Assembly (NCBI RefSeq): GCF_018271975.1
Contig: NZ_JAGUCN010000003.1
Coordinates: forward strand, 62,001-126,000
Direction of reading: 5' to 3'
From: Carboxylicivirga mesophila
Lineage (GTDB): Bacteria > Bacteroidota > Bacteroidia > Bacteroidales > Marinilabiliaceae
Length of the DNA stretch: 64,000 bases
Every line of letters begins with the position of its first letter. Within the stretch, counting starts at the first letter, position 1. A model generated the notes under the pieces. It was not told where the DNA came from and made no database searches. It saw only the letters and a list, made by a program, of their open reading frames with translations. The position numbers and the translations under genes are program-made. Below are positions 53,311 through 61,147 of this stretch, piece by piece.

Positions 53311-53369
53311 TATTGCAACATCGTTGCAATATTAATTGCATTCTAGTATTTTTGCGATAGCAAATACTA
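53311..53369 (+). promoter_or_regulatory. znu-type promoter covered by two palindromes (candidate metalloregulator operators)
   Basis: Palindrome 1 is TATTGCAAC-ATC-GTTGCAATA (53311-53331), a perfect 9-3-9 repeat. Palindrome 2 spans 53344-53369 with outer arms TAGTATTT/AAATACTA and inner TTTGC-GATA-GCAAA. The -7 element TATTTTTG (53347-53354) lies inside palindrome 2, and a TTG 20 bp upstream (53324-53326), at the -33 position, lies inside palindrome 1. The predicted leader is about 40 nt. A Fur/Zur-type repressor bound to either site would block the promoter. Confidence 0.65.
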
Positions 53370-53400
53370 TGGTATATAACCGCATTACAAACAGATATAA

Positions 53401-54276
53401 ATGATAAAAGCGATATTAGTCAGCCTACTGGCAATTGTTATTCTAACAGGCTGCCAAACTGTCAAAGAGACGAATCAAAAGCCAATTGTTTCGGTAAGTA
53501 TAGCACCGCAGAAATATTTTATTGAACAATTACTTAAAGATTCCATCGATATCAATATCATGATTCCCCAAGGGTCTGACCACGCTAGCTATGCGCCCTC
53601 TGCAGCTCAAATCAAAAAGCTTTCAGGTTCGGTGGCCTATATAAAAATGGGTCACCTGGGATTTGAGTCGAGTTGGACAGATAAACTGAAAGCTGCCAAT
53701 CAAACGATGCAATGGTACAATCTGTCTAAGAACATTGAAATAATTCAAGGCGAACATCACCATCATGACCATGAACCAGGCCACATCTGCTCGGCCGGGG
53801 TTGATCCGCATACCTGGACATCACCAAAACAGGTGAGGCGCATCATGAAGAATCTAAAAAACTACCTAACAGAGCTTTTTCCTCAGCACAAAGAGTTAAT
53901 AGCCTTAAATCATGAGCAGTTCCTGAATCAGTTGGATGAGATGGATGAACGTTTGAACAATCTGCAAGCAAGTAATGACAGCCTGGCATTTATGATATTT
54001 CATCCTGCTTATACCTACCTGGCCAGAGACTATGGATTTGAACAGTTAACGATTGAATTTGAAGGTAAAACACCTTCTCCGTCTCGTTTAAAAGCAACCA
54101 TTGAATTAGCTCGTCAAAAGCATATCCGAACTATATATATTCAACAGGAGTTTGACCAAACAAACGCCCAGGTTATTGCAGATGAAATTGGTGCCGAAAC
54201 CATACAGGTTAATCCACTTTCTTATGATTGGCTAAAGGAGATGGATCGATTTATCAGTCATCTGGAACAACAATAA
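53401..54276 (+). CDS. Zinc/manganese-type ABC transporter substrate-binding lipoprotein (ZnuA-like)
   Basis: Cluster A-I metal-binding protein of 291 residues. Lipobox 'ILTGC' (Cys18). Metal ligands are visible as 'GSDHASYAP' (His61), 'DPHTWTSP' (His137) and 'FHPAYTYLA', and a His-rich loop (HHHHDHEPGH, about 119-128), which is typical for zinc rather than manganese binding. The protein captures metal and hands it to the permease at 55005. First gene of a three-gene operon under the palindromic promoter. Confidence 0.9.
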   Translation: MIKAILVSLLAIVILTGCQTVKETNQKPIVSVSIAPQKYFIEQLLKDSIDINIMIPQGSDHASYAPSAAQIKKLSGSVAYIKMGHLGFESSWTDKLKAANQTMQWYNLSKNIEIIQGEHHHHDHEPGHICSAGVDPHTWTSPKQVRRIMKNLKNYLTELFPQHKELIALNHEQFLNQLDEMDERLNNLQASNDSLAFMIFHPAYTYLARDYGFEQLTIEFEGKTPSPSRLKATIELARQKHIRTIYIQQEFDQTNAQVIADEIGAETIQVNPLSYDWLKEMDRFISHLEQQ

Positions 54277-54277
54277 G

Positions 54278-55018
54278 ATGGAACCACTTATTCAGCTTGA
54301 TAACATTCGGGCAGCTTACGACAAAAACGTTGTTTTGAACCAGGTTAACTTAACGGTTCATGCCAACGATTTTATAGGCATAATAGGACCTAATGGTGGT
54401 GGTAAAACAACGCTTCTTAAAATAATACTAAACCTGATTCAGCCATTATCGGGTCGGATAATCAAATCTGATAGCGTTAATATAGGCTACCTGCCACAAG
54501 TTAACACTATCGATAAGCAATTTCCGGTCACCATCAAGGATGTGATTTTATCCGGCCGGTTTGCTACAGACAAATGGTGGAAAAGAGCAAACAAAGAGCA
54601 GCTTAATAGAGTTGATGAACTGCTTGAATTTATTGGCCTCGATAGATCACACAATGTGCCAATTGGAGAGCTTTCAGGCGGACAAATGCAGCGCGTATTC
54701 TTATGCAGAGCCTTAATAAGTAAGCCAAATCTTTTGATATTGGACGAACCTAATACCTATGTTGACAAAACATTTGAGGCTAATTTGTATAATCTGCTTG
54801 GTGAATTAAATGAGCAAATGGCCATTTTGTTAGTTTCACACGATGTTGGAACTATCTCGTCTATGGTTAAGACCATCGCTTGCGTGAATGGAGGATTGCA
54901 TTACCATCCTTCGAATAAGATTACCAACGAAATTCTCCAGTCGTATAACTGCCCAATTGAACTAGTCAGTCATGGTCACGTTCCGCACAGGGTATTAAAA
55001 CATCATGACCATGAATGA
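54278..55018 (+). CDS. Metal ABC transporter ATP-binding protein (ZnuC-like)
   Basis: ATPase subunit of 246 residues: Walker A 'GPNGGGKTTLLK', Q loop 'YLPQVNTID', signature 'LSGGQMQRVFL', Walker B 'LLILDEPN', and H loop 'LLVSHDVG'. The C-terminal His-rich tail ('SHGHVPHRVLKHHDHE') is unusual for the ATPase and could sense or buffer metal. It starts 1 bp after the substrate-binding gene and overlaps the permease gene. Confidence 0.93.
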   Translation: MEPLIQLDNIRAAYDKNVVLNQVNLTVHANDFIGIIGPNGGGKTTLLKIILNLIQPLSGRIIKSDSVNIGYLPQVNTIDKQFPVTIKDVILSGRFATDKWWKRANKEQLNRVDELLEFIGLDRSHNVPIGELSGGQMQRVFLCRALISKPNLLILDEPNTYVDKTFEANLYNLLGELNEQMAILLVSHDVGTISSMVKTIACVNGGLHYHPSNKITNEILQSYNCPIELVSHGHVPHRVLKHHDHE

Positions 55019-55820
55019 ACTTCTTGAACTCTTCAGCTTCGCATTTTTTCGTAATGCTTTGCTGGCAGCCTTCTTATCTTCCATCATTGCCGGGATAGTT
55101 GGTAGCTACATTGTTGCCCGTCGCAATGTATTTATCAGCAGTGGTATCACTCACGCATCGTTTGGAGGCATGGGCATTGCCTATTACCTTGGTTTTCCAC
55201 CGTTTTTAGGTGCAGGGATTTTTGCAGTATTATCAGCCCTCGGCATCGAATGGAGCAGTAGTAAGGCAGGTATCAGAGAAGATAGTTCGATTGCTATCTT
55301 ATGGTCGCTAGGTATGGCCATCGGTATTCTATTTGTATTCCTCACACCAGGCTATACACCCAACCTGATGGGCTTTTTATTTGGCGACATCCTAACCGTT
55401 AAGATGACTGATCTGATTTGGCTGGCAGCCACAGCAGTCGTTTGCATACTACTAATAAGCTTATATTATCAAGCCATTGTCACCGTTGCTTTTGATACCG
55501 ATTTTGCTAAAGTATCAGGTTTACCTGTTCAGACAATCAAATACATTAGTGCTGCATTGGTTTCCATTGCTATAGTCCTCTCCATAAAGGTGATGGGAAT
55601 TATTCTGGTACTATCATTATTTACTATACCTGCAGCTGCGGCTAATCTATTTGCCAAAAACCTTAACAAAGTGATGATTGGTGCGGTATTAATCAGTGTG
55701 ATTGGAAGCATGTCCGGACTGCTTATTGCCTACTTCTTAGACATACCGTCAGGCGCTACCATTATTTTTACACTGACTGTATTATTTGTTATTCTTAAAA
55801 TCATCAAATTGATCAGATAA
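55005..55820 (+). CDS. Metal ABC transporter permease (ZnuB-like)
   Basis: Inner-membrane channel subunit of 271 residues with about eight TM helices and the family features 'SGITHASFGGMGIAYYLGFPP' and 'VMGIILVLSLFTIPAAAANLFAKN'. It overlaps the ATPase gene by 14 bp (ATG 55005; an ATG at 55011 is also possible), and its 3' end overlaps the convergent hypothetical gene by 8 bp, with no terminator between them. Confidence 0.92.
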   Translation: MTMNELLELFSFAFFRNALLAAFLSSIIAGIVGSYIVARRNVFISSGITHASFGGMGIAYYLGFPPFLGAGIFAVLSALGIEWSSSKAGIREDSSIAILWSLGMAIGILFVFLTPGYTPNLMGFLFGDILTVKMTDLIWLAATAVVCILLISLYYQAIVTVAFDTDFAKVSGLPVQTIKYISAALVSIAIVLSIKVMGIILVLSLFTIPAAAANLFAKNLNKVMIGAVLISVIGSMSGLLIAYFLDIPSGATIIFTLTVLFVILKIIKLIR

Positions 55821-56475
55821 CCAGCTGTGCTGGCTCTTTCCTTTCTGATAACCATAAATCGTATTGAAAGAGGATATCAGCGAGTGTTCGAACCTTGATC
55901 GTTCCAATACTATCTAAAAAACGCTTGTTCATACCTAACTGTTCCAATACCATTTTGAGGTCTTCTGTTTCACTTGAGGAAAACAATCGTATTAGTTTGT
56001 TATCAGATGAGGACAGGTAATAATCATAGTAGGTTATGTACTCAGGAAAACCACTTCTACCAGCAACATAACCCGGGAGTATTCTGGAATCCCGAAGTAA
56101 AGAGATATTTCCCCGGTGGACCACATTTAAAAACCGATGTCTGATTCTTTCTGACTTAATGATACTCTTATAATGCAGACAAGTACTTTCAAACTTGTAA
56201 TCGCTTCCCTTATATGTAAAGCCAAATTCACGAATCATTTCAGGAGCATAATCCGACTGCGAGCCATCGTGTTTGAACAGTACACGATGATAAAAACCCT
56301 CTAAATCAATTCCTGATATAACCCAAGTCCCGGTTGTCTGATTATATGGCGGAACATAAATCTGACCATAAATCTTCTCACCATCATTAGTTATGGCATA
56401 CCCATCATACCACCAATTAGTTGCATAGATGTTTGATAAACTAAAGAACATAAGAAGAATAATCCAATATTTCAT
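55813..56475 (-). CDS. Exported hypothetical protein
   Basis: A 220-residue protein with a signal peptide (MKYWIILLMFFSLSNIYA) and a mature part rich in Tyr and aromatic residues ('NWWYDGYAITNDGEKIYGQIYVPPYNQTTG', 'YITYYDYYLSSSDNK'), suggesting a beta-rich periplasmic or surface domain. I recognise no family. It is monocistronic, lies opposite the znu-type operon, and its stop falls inside the permease gene. Confidence 0.7.
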   Translation of the reverse strand: MKYWIILLMFFSLSNIYATNWWYDGYAITNDGEKIYGQIYVPPYNQTTGTWVISGIDLEGFYHRVLFKHDGSQSDYAPEMIREFGFTYKGSDYKFESTCLHYKSIIKSERIRHRFLNVVHRGNISLLRDSRILPGYVAGRSGFPEYITYYDYYLSSSDNKLIRLFSSSETEDLKMVLEQLGMNKRFLDSIGTIKVRTLADILFQYDLWLSERKEPAQLVI

Positions 56476-56603
56476 TGTGAATAAATTATAGACTAAAGTA
56501 ACAAACTACGTTCATGTACTCATTAATTAACTATATTTTTTTACTCAAGGCTTGATAATTAAAATTTAATAAATTATCATTGTGATACTATTTTGATATC
56601 ACT

Positions 56604-57458
56604 ATGAAAACAGAAAAAACAACTAAACCCCAAAGCGGCTATACGATGCTTATCGTATTTCTGATGTTGCTGGCTACGACCCTTGCCACCATCATTAAAC
56701 TGGAGCTATATCCATTGATAATAGCTATCCCTTTTATACTGGCCATTCTGCCAGGTTTCTTTATTGTCAACCCTAACGGTTCGAAAGTGCTCGTACTCTT
56801 TGGCGCATACAAAGGCACGGTTAAAGACAATGGCTTTTTTTGGGCCAACCCATTTTACACAAAAACACGCATATCACTACGAGCCCGTAACTTCGACAGT
56901 GACAAAGTTAAAGTGAATGACAAAATTGGTAATCCCATCCTTATCAATGTGATATTGGTATGGAAAGTGAAGGATACCTACAAGGCGGCTTTCGAAGTGG
57001 ATCATTATGAAGAGTTTGTGCGCGTGCAGACGGATGCAGCTGTCCGTAAACTGGCAGGCTCTTATCCCTACGATAATTTCGATGATGAGCAGGCCGAAGT
57101 GACATTGCGTTCGGGTATGCATGAAGTAAACGAAGCGCTTGAACAGGAAATCACCGAACGACTGGCCATTGCCGGCATTGAAGTAACAGAAGCACGGATT
57201 GGCTATCTGGCTTATGCTCCTGAAATAGCAGGTTCGATGTTGAAACGACAGCAGGCCGTGGCTATTGTTGCAGCGCGTAAAAAAATTGTTGAAGGTGCCG
57301 TAGGCATGGTTGAAGACGCATTGACACGACTATCCGAGGATGAGATCATTGAATTTGATGAACACCAAAAGGCCTCAATGGTTAGTAATTTAATGGTAGT
57401 TTTGTGCGGTGATAAAGAGGCCACGCCTGTAATTAATACTGGCACATTACACAACTAA
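56604..57458 (+). CDS. SPFH/band 7 domain membrane protein
   Basis: A 284-residue protein with two N-terminal TM segments (about 15-30 and 35-52), followed by an SPFH (stomatin/prohibitin) domain: 'PNGSKVLVLFGAYKGTVKDNGFFWANPFY', 'VNVILVWKVKDTYKAAFEVDHYEEFV', 'EVTEARIGYLAYAPEIAGSMLKRQQA', and a helical C-terminus. Such proteins form ring or cage oligomers at membranes and associate with proteases. A small ribbon-helix-helix gene follows 3 bp downstream, a pairing I have seen in other Bacteroidota. Confidence 0.88.
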   Translation: MKTEKTTKPQSGYTMLIVFLMLLATTLATIIKLELYPLIIAIPFILAILPGFFIVNPNGSKVLVLFGAYKGTVKDNGFFWANPFYTKTRISLRARNFDSDKVKVNDKIGNPILINVILVWKVKDTYKAAFEVDHYEEFVRVQTDAAVRKLAGSYPYDNFDDEQAEVTLRSGMHEVNEALEQEITERLAIAGIEVTEARIGYLAYAPEIAGSMLKRQQAVAIVAARKKIVEGAVGMVEDALTRLSEDEIIEFDEHQKASMVSNLMVVLCGDKEATPVINTGTLHN

Positions 57459-57461
57459 TTT

Positions 57462-57641
57462 ATGAGTAAAAAGAAATCATTTGTACTAAGAATTGACCCT
57501 GAAACATTTAAGCAGATTGAAAAGTGGGCTGATGACGAATTCAGAAGTGTCAATGGTCAGCTTGAATGGATGATTCATAAATGCTTAAAAGATGCCAAAC
57601 GATTAAAACAGAAGAAAGACAATACTTCTGAAGATGAATAA
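57462..57641 (+). CDS. Small ribbon-helix-helix (Arc-like) protein
   Basis: A 59-residue gene from ATG 57462 to TAA 57641. The product has a beta-strand 'KKSFVLRIDPETFKQIEKWA' followed by two helices ('NGQLEWMIHKCLKDAKRLKQ') and an acidic tail, the pattern of Arc/MetJ-type DNA-binding proteins. It starts 3 bp after the SPFH gene, implying co-translation, and is followed by a strong terminator 5 bp after its stop. A toxin gene is not adjacent, so an antitoxin role is not supported; it may bind DNA or tune the SPFH protein. Confidence 0.75.
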   Translation: MSKKKSFVLRIDPETFKQIEKWADDEFRSVNGQLEWMIHKCLKDAKRLKQKKDNTSEDE

Positions 57642-57646
57642 AAAGC

Positions 57647-57678
57647 AAGAGCAATTTCTTCGGAAGTTGCTCTTTTTT
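57647..57678 (+). terminator. UUCG-tetraloop terminator of the SPFH/RHH unit
   Basis: A 12-bp stem (57647-57658 with 57663-57674, one T-G pair) closed by C(TTCG)G and followed by a run of six T (57673-57678). It lies between the ribbon-helix-helix gene and the next CDS and rules out a start for that CDS before 57680. Confidence 0.9.
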
Positions 57679-57693
57679 AGAAAATATCCTACT

Positions 57694-58122
57694 ATGAACA
57701 GAGCTGCCATCTTATTATTGCTCACAATTGTTGCCTGCACATCACAAACAAACACCATGACTAACTACCTGGAAGAAGTTAAACAAACCGAATTGGCTTT
57801 TGCTCAAATGGCTAAGGAAAAAGGAGTAACTGAAGCTTTTTTGTTTTATGCTGCAGAAGACGCTGTCATAATGAGAAACAACAAACTGATAAAAGGAAAA
57901 GATGCCATCCAGGCTTATTTTGAAGATCACACTGACACCTATCAAAACATTGAGCTAAAATGGAGCCCTGATAAAGTGGACGTTGCTGCTTCGGGAGATC
58001 TAGCCTACACCTATGGCAACTATCAGTTAATTAACCATACGAGTGGCGAAACTTCTGAAGGTATCTTCCACACGGTATGGAAGCGCCAAGGTGATGGACA
58101 ATGGCGCTTCGTGTGGGATTAA
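57694..58122 (+). CDS. SnoaL/DUF4440-like lipoprotein
   Basis: A 142-residue lipoprotein from ATG 57694, with lipobox 'LTIVAC' (Cys14). The remainder is an NTF2/SnoaL-like alpha+beta cone: 'YAAEDAVIMRNNKLIKGKDAIQAYFEDH', 'LAYTYGNYQL', 'GIFHTVWKRQGDGQWRFVWD'. A 20-residue longer frame exists but contains the upstream terminator. Such proteins bind small ligands or act as isomerases; no substrate can be inferred. Confidence 0.85.
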   Translation: MNRAAILLLLTIVACTSQTNTMTNYLEEVKQTELAFAQMAKEKGVTEAFLFYAAEDAVIMRNNKLIKGKDAIQAYFEDHTDTYQNIELKWSPDKVDVAASGDLAYTYGNYQLINHTSGETSEGIFHTVWKRQGDGQWRFVWD

Positions 58123-58125
58123 ATA

Positions 58126-61047
58126 CTACTGATGAAAGAAACAGCTGGCTGGCATAGTCTGCCGTTTAAAGCCTGGTCCTTCCCATTCGGTTATTAACTC
58201 AATACCGTCTGAGCACTGGTAAAAACCGATCTCAAAATGATGATAACCTTTGCTCAGTTCAATACTGCATTGTTGAGCAAACGGAAACGACTTGCGTCCG
58301 TCACTTTCAAACTGCTCTTCCCCGTTAATCTTCAACATACACCCATCATTGGCCGAGATGTAAAAATGGTAGGTGCCATTTTTAGGAATGTACACTAAGC
58401 CGTCATATGCTAAACCAATCCATTCATTTCGGTCGCAAATAGTCAATGTGGGCACGTCAATAACTCCAGTCTTTACTGGCTCGTCCTGTGCATAATCGTA
58501 GATAGAACGGTAGATACCTTCATAATAGGAGTACTTCAATCCTTTCTTAAGTTGAGATGTATTAACAGGTAAAGCGCGTTCCTTTTTTAGTGCACGAGTT
58601 ACTACATAACCGTCTTCACAGCCTTCTTTATAGGAACGCATCTTAAGCGTGGCTGATTGATTAATCGTAAAAGGCTTCTGAAATAATGAGCTACTCTTGT
58701 CAGGCGTTGTGCCATCCAAAGTATAACGTATTTCAGCTGCCTCATCGTCGCAACGCATATCAACTAAAAACTCATCAATAAACACATCGGATGAGTTGCT
58801 CAAGTAGCAATGTGGAGCAGCTTGGTAAGTCGATTCATTGGACAAATGTTGCGTGAACCATTCTTTATTGGGCTCAGCACCCATTTGCATCTGCAAGCTT
58901 CCGCCTTTTTGTAGATCCTGATGGGCGATAAAACTCTTACGGTAATCGCAACCGTTAAGGCTAAGATCCTGCAGATATATATGACTGCTGCTGTTTCCTT
59001 TAGCTTCAATGACAAAGGTTTGTCCATTATCCAGGTGCATCGTCACCTTATCGAAGACAGGTGAACCAACCGAATAATAAGGCGAGCCCGGATTATCAGG
59101 GTACAATCCGATAGCGCTCATCACATACCAGGCCGACATCTGACCGCAATCCTCATTTCCGCACAAACCACCAGGCGTATCGGCATATTGGGTGGCCATG
59201 ATTTCACGTACAATGTGCTGCGTTTTCCATGGTGCTGCTGCATGATTATACAAGTAAGCCATGTGATGGCTCGGCTCATTACCGTGTGCGTACTGCCCGA
59301 TGAGTCCGGTTACATCCGTTCCTTCTTCCAGCTCATAGGCCATTTCGGTTTCAAACAAACGATCGAGCCATTCTTTCAAGGCTTTTTGTCCTCCCAATAG
59401 TTGGGTTACTCCAACGACATCATGCGGCACAAATAAACTATACTGATAGGCATTGCCTTCGGTGTAGTTATAACCCACTGCCATTGGATCAAAATCGCTC
59501 ACCCAACTATGATCTGCCATACGGCCACGCATAAATTGAGTTGATGGATCATATATATTGCGGTAGTTTTTAGAGCGATTCATAAAATAATGGTAATCGT
59601 CCTCTTTACCTAAAGCTTTAGCCACTTGCGCCACACACCAGTCGTTGTAGGCATATTCGAGCGTTTTTGATACACCCTGACTGCTCTTATTGGAAGGCAC
59701 ATAACCGAAAGTACGGTAATCTTTCAAGCCGCGCTTATCCAGCATGGCAGTACGTTTCATCTCGGCATATGCTTCTTCCAAATCAAAATTATTAATATCT
59801 TTAGCATGGGCATCAGCAATTAACGAAACCGCATGATAACCAATCATGCATCGTGTATCGTTGGAGGCCAGCTCCCACATCGGCAGCTCACCGTATTCCT
59901 TACTCTTCTGAACCAAACATTTCACAAAGTCAGCGCTTAACTTAGGCTCCACAATCGTCAGCAAAGGATGCAGTGTTCTGAAGGTATCCCATAAAGAGAA
60001 GACCGTATAATTGGTGAAGCCGTCAGCCTGATGAATTTCGCCATCCATACCACGATAGCGGCCATCTACATCCTGCGAGAGGTTAGGTGTTAACAATGAA
60101 TGGTACAATGCCGTATAGAAATTTCGTTTCTCTTTTAATGAGCCGCCTTCAACTGCAATTTTACCCAGCTTTTCGCGCCATTCATTTAACGCCAACTTAT
60201 ACGCAGAATCGAAATTGACATTGGTACTTTCCTGTTTTAAGTTAGTAACCGCCCCTTCGGCACTCACCATGGATAAGGCCACTTTCACTTCCAGCTGCTC
60301 ACCTGCTTCCACATCAAAGTTTATAACCGATTGTAACTGCGAACCTTTAATGACTTTATCGGCAGAATGCAGCTTCTTATTCTCATACAAATCAACCGAC
60401 TTGAAAGGCTTTGAGAACTCTATGGCAAAGAAAAGATGCTGATCGCCAGCCCAGTATTTTGAACGACGCTGCCCTTGCAAAGTATTAGGCCCTGTAACTT
60501 CTATTTCAGCGGCAATCACAGGATCGCGGTGAATCAGGTCGAGCATCATCTGCAAATCACCTGCATTATCAAAGGTGTAACGGTGATAACCAACTCGCTT
60601 ACCAGCTGTCAATTCAGCTTTTACCTGATAATCATCTAAATAAACTGAATAGTATCCTGGCGAAGCTGTTTCACTATCGTGAGAGAACAACGATCGATAA
60701 CCGGTTTCGGGCTGTTCGCTCGTTCCTGTTTCAAGTTTTAACTCACCCATAATGGGCATAAGCAATACATCGCCATAGTCGCTTACTCCGGTACCCGATA
60801 AATGGGTGTGACTAAAACCGATGATCGACGAATCGGAATAGTGGTAGCCCCCGCAACCATCCCACGACTCATCATTGCGTGTATCAGGACTCAGTTGCAC
60901 CATGCCAAATGGCACCTGTGCACCAGGATAAGTGTGCCCGTGCGCACCCGTTCCAATAAACGGATCAACATACTCGGTATAGTTGTTCTGCTTATTGCAG
61001 GCACTTAATGCAATACCGAATATCATCAAAAACCAAAGTTGTTTCAT
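58126..61047 (-). CDS. GH92 family alpha-mannosidase, lipoprotein
   Basis: A 973-residue exo-alpha-1,2-mannosidase-type glycosidase, likely acting on N-glycans or mannans. Lipobox 'ALSAC' (Cys17) is followed by the N-terminal beta domain ('YVDPFIGTGAHGHTYPGAQVPFGM', 'GCGGYHYSD'), the catalytic helical domain with 'HGNEPSHHMAYLYNHAA' (about 585-600) and 'CGNEDCGQMSAWYVMSAIGLYP' (about 625-645). The C-terminus adds a chitobiase/Fn3-like segment ('EIRYTLDGTTPDKSSSL') and a PA14-like domain ('AYDGLVYIPKNGTYHFYISANDGC'), which may bind carbohydrate. Follows the BSP gene by 100 bp. Confidence 0.93.
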   Translation of the reverse strand: MKQLWFLMIFGIALSACNKQNNYTEYVDPFIGTGAHGHTYPGAQVPFGMVQLSPDTRNDESWDGCGGYHYSDSSIIGFSHTHLSGTGVSDYGDVLLMPIMGELKLETGTSEQPETGYRSLFSHDSETASPGYYSVYLDDYQVKAELTAGKRVGYHRYTFDNAGDLQMMLDLIHRDPVIAAEIEVTGPNTLQGQRRSKYWAGDQHLFFAIEFSKPFKSVDLYENKKLHSADKVIKGSQLQSVINFDVEAGEQLEVKVALSMVSAEGAVTNLKQESTNVNFDSAYKLALNEWREKLGKIAVEGGSLKEKRNFYTALYHSLLTPNLSQDVDGRYRGMDGEIHQADGFTNYTVFSLWDTFRTLHPLLTIVEPKLSADFVKCLVQKSKEYGELPMWELASNDTRCMIGYHAVSLIADAHAKDINNFDLEEAYAEMKRTAMLDKRGLKDYRTFGYVPSNKSSQGVSKTLEYAYNDWCVAQVAKALGKEDDYHYFMNRSKNYRNIYDPSTQFMRGRMADHSWVSDFDPMAVGYNYTEGNAYQYSLFVPHDVVGVTQLLGGQKALKEWLDRLFETEMAYELEEGTDVTGLIGQYAHGNEPSHHMAYLYNHAAAPWKTQHIVREIMATQYADTPGGLCGNEDCGQMSAWYVMSAIGLYPDNPGSPYYSVGSPVFDKVTMHLDNGQTFVIEAKGNSSSHIYLQDLSLNGCDYRKSFIAHQDLQKGGSLQMQMGAEPNKEWFTQHLSNESTYQAAPHCYLSNSSDVFIDEFLVDMRCDDEAAEIRYTLDGTTPDKSSSLFQKPFTINQSATLKMRSYKEGCEDGYVVTRALKKERALPVNTSQLKKGLKYSYYEGIYRSIYDYAQDEPVKTGVIDVPTLTICDRNEWIGLAYDGLVYIPKNGTYHFYISANDGCMLKINGEEQFESDGRKSFPFAQQCSIELSKGYHHFEIGFYQCSDGIELITEWEGPGFKRQTMPASCFFHQ

Positions 61048-61065
61048 CTATTTAAATTTTAAAAT

Positions 61066-61104
61066 CCCGGCCTAGCCTTAACCAAAGTTAAAACATAAGC
61101 CGGG
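61066..61104 (-). terminator. Two-level hairpin between the BSP and GH92 genes
   Basis: Outer stem CCCGGC/GCCGGG (61066-61071 with 61099-61104) encloses an inner TTAAC-CAAA-GTTAA hairpin (78-91). On the minus strand it is followed by an AT-rich tract before the GH92 start, so it may be a partial terminator or an RNA element between two genes of one locus. Confidence 0.45.
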
Positions 61105-61147
61105 AAACAATAATCCACCTATTAATTACTTGGAAGTTTACTAACTA

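Noticed and set aside
57634-57693. 20-residue N-terminal extension of the SnoaL-like lipoprotein
   Set aside because: It contains the UUCG-loop terminator and overlaps the previous gene, and the lipoprotein signal begins at 57694.
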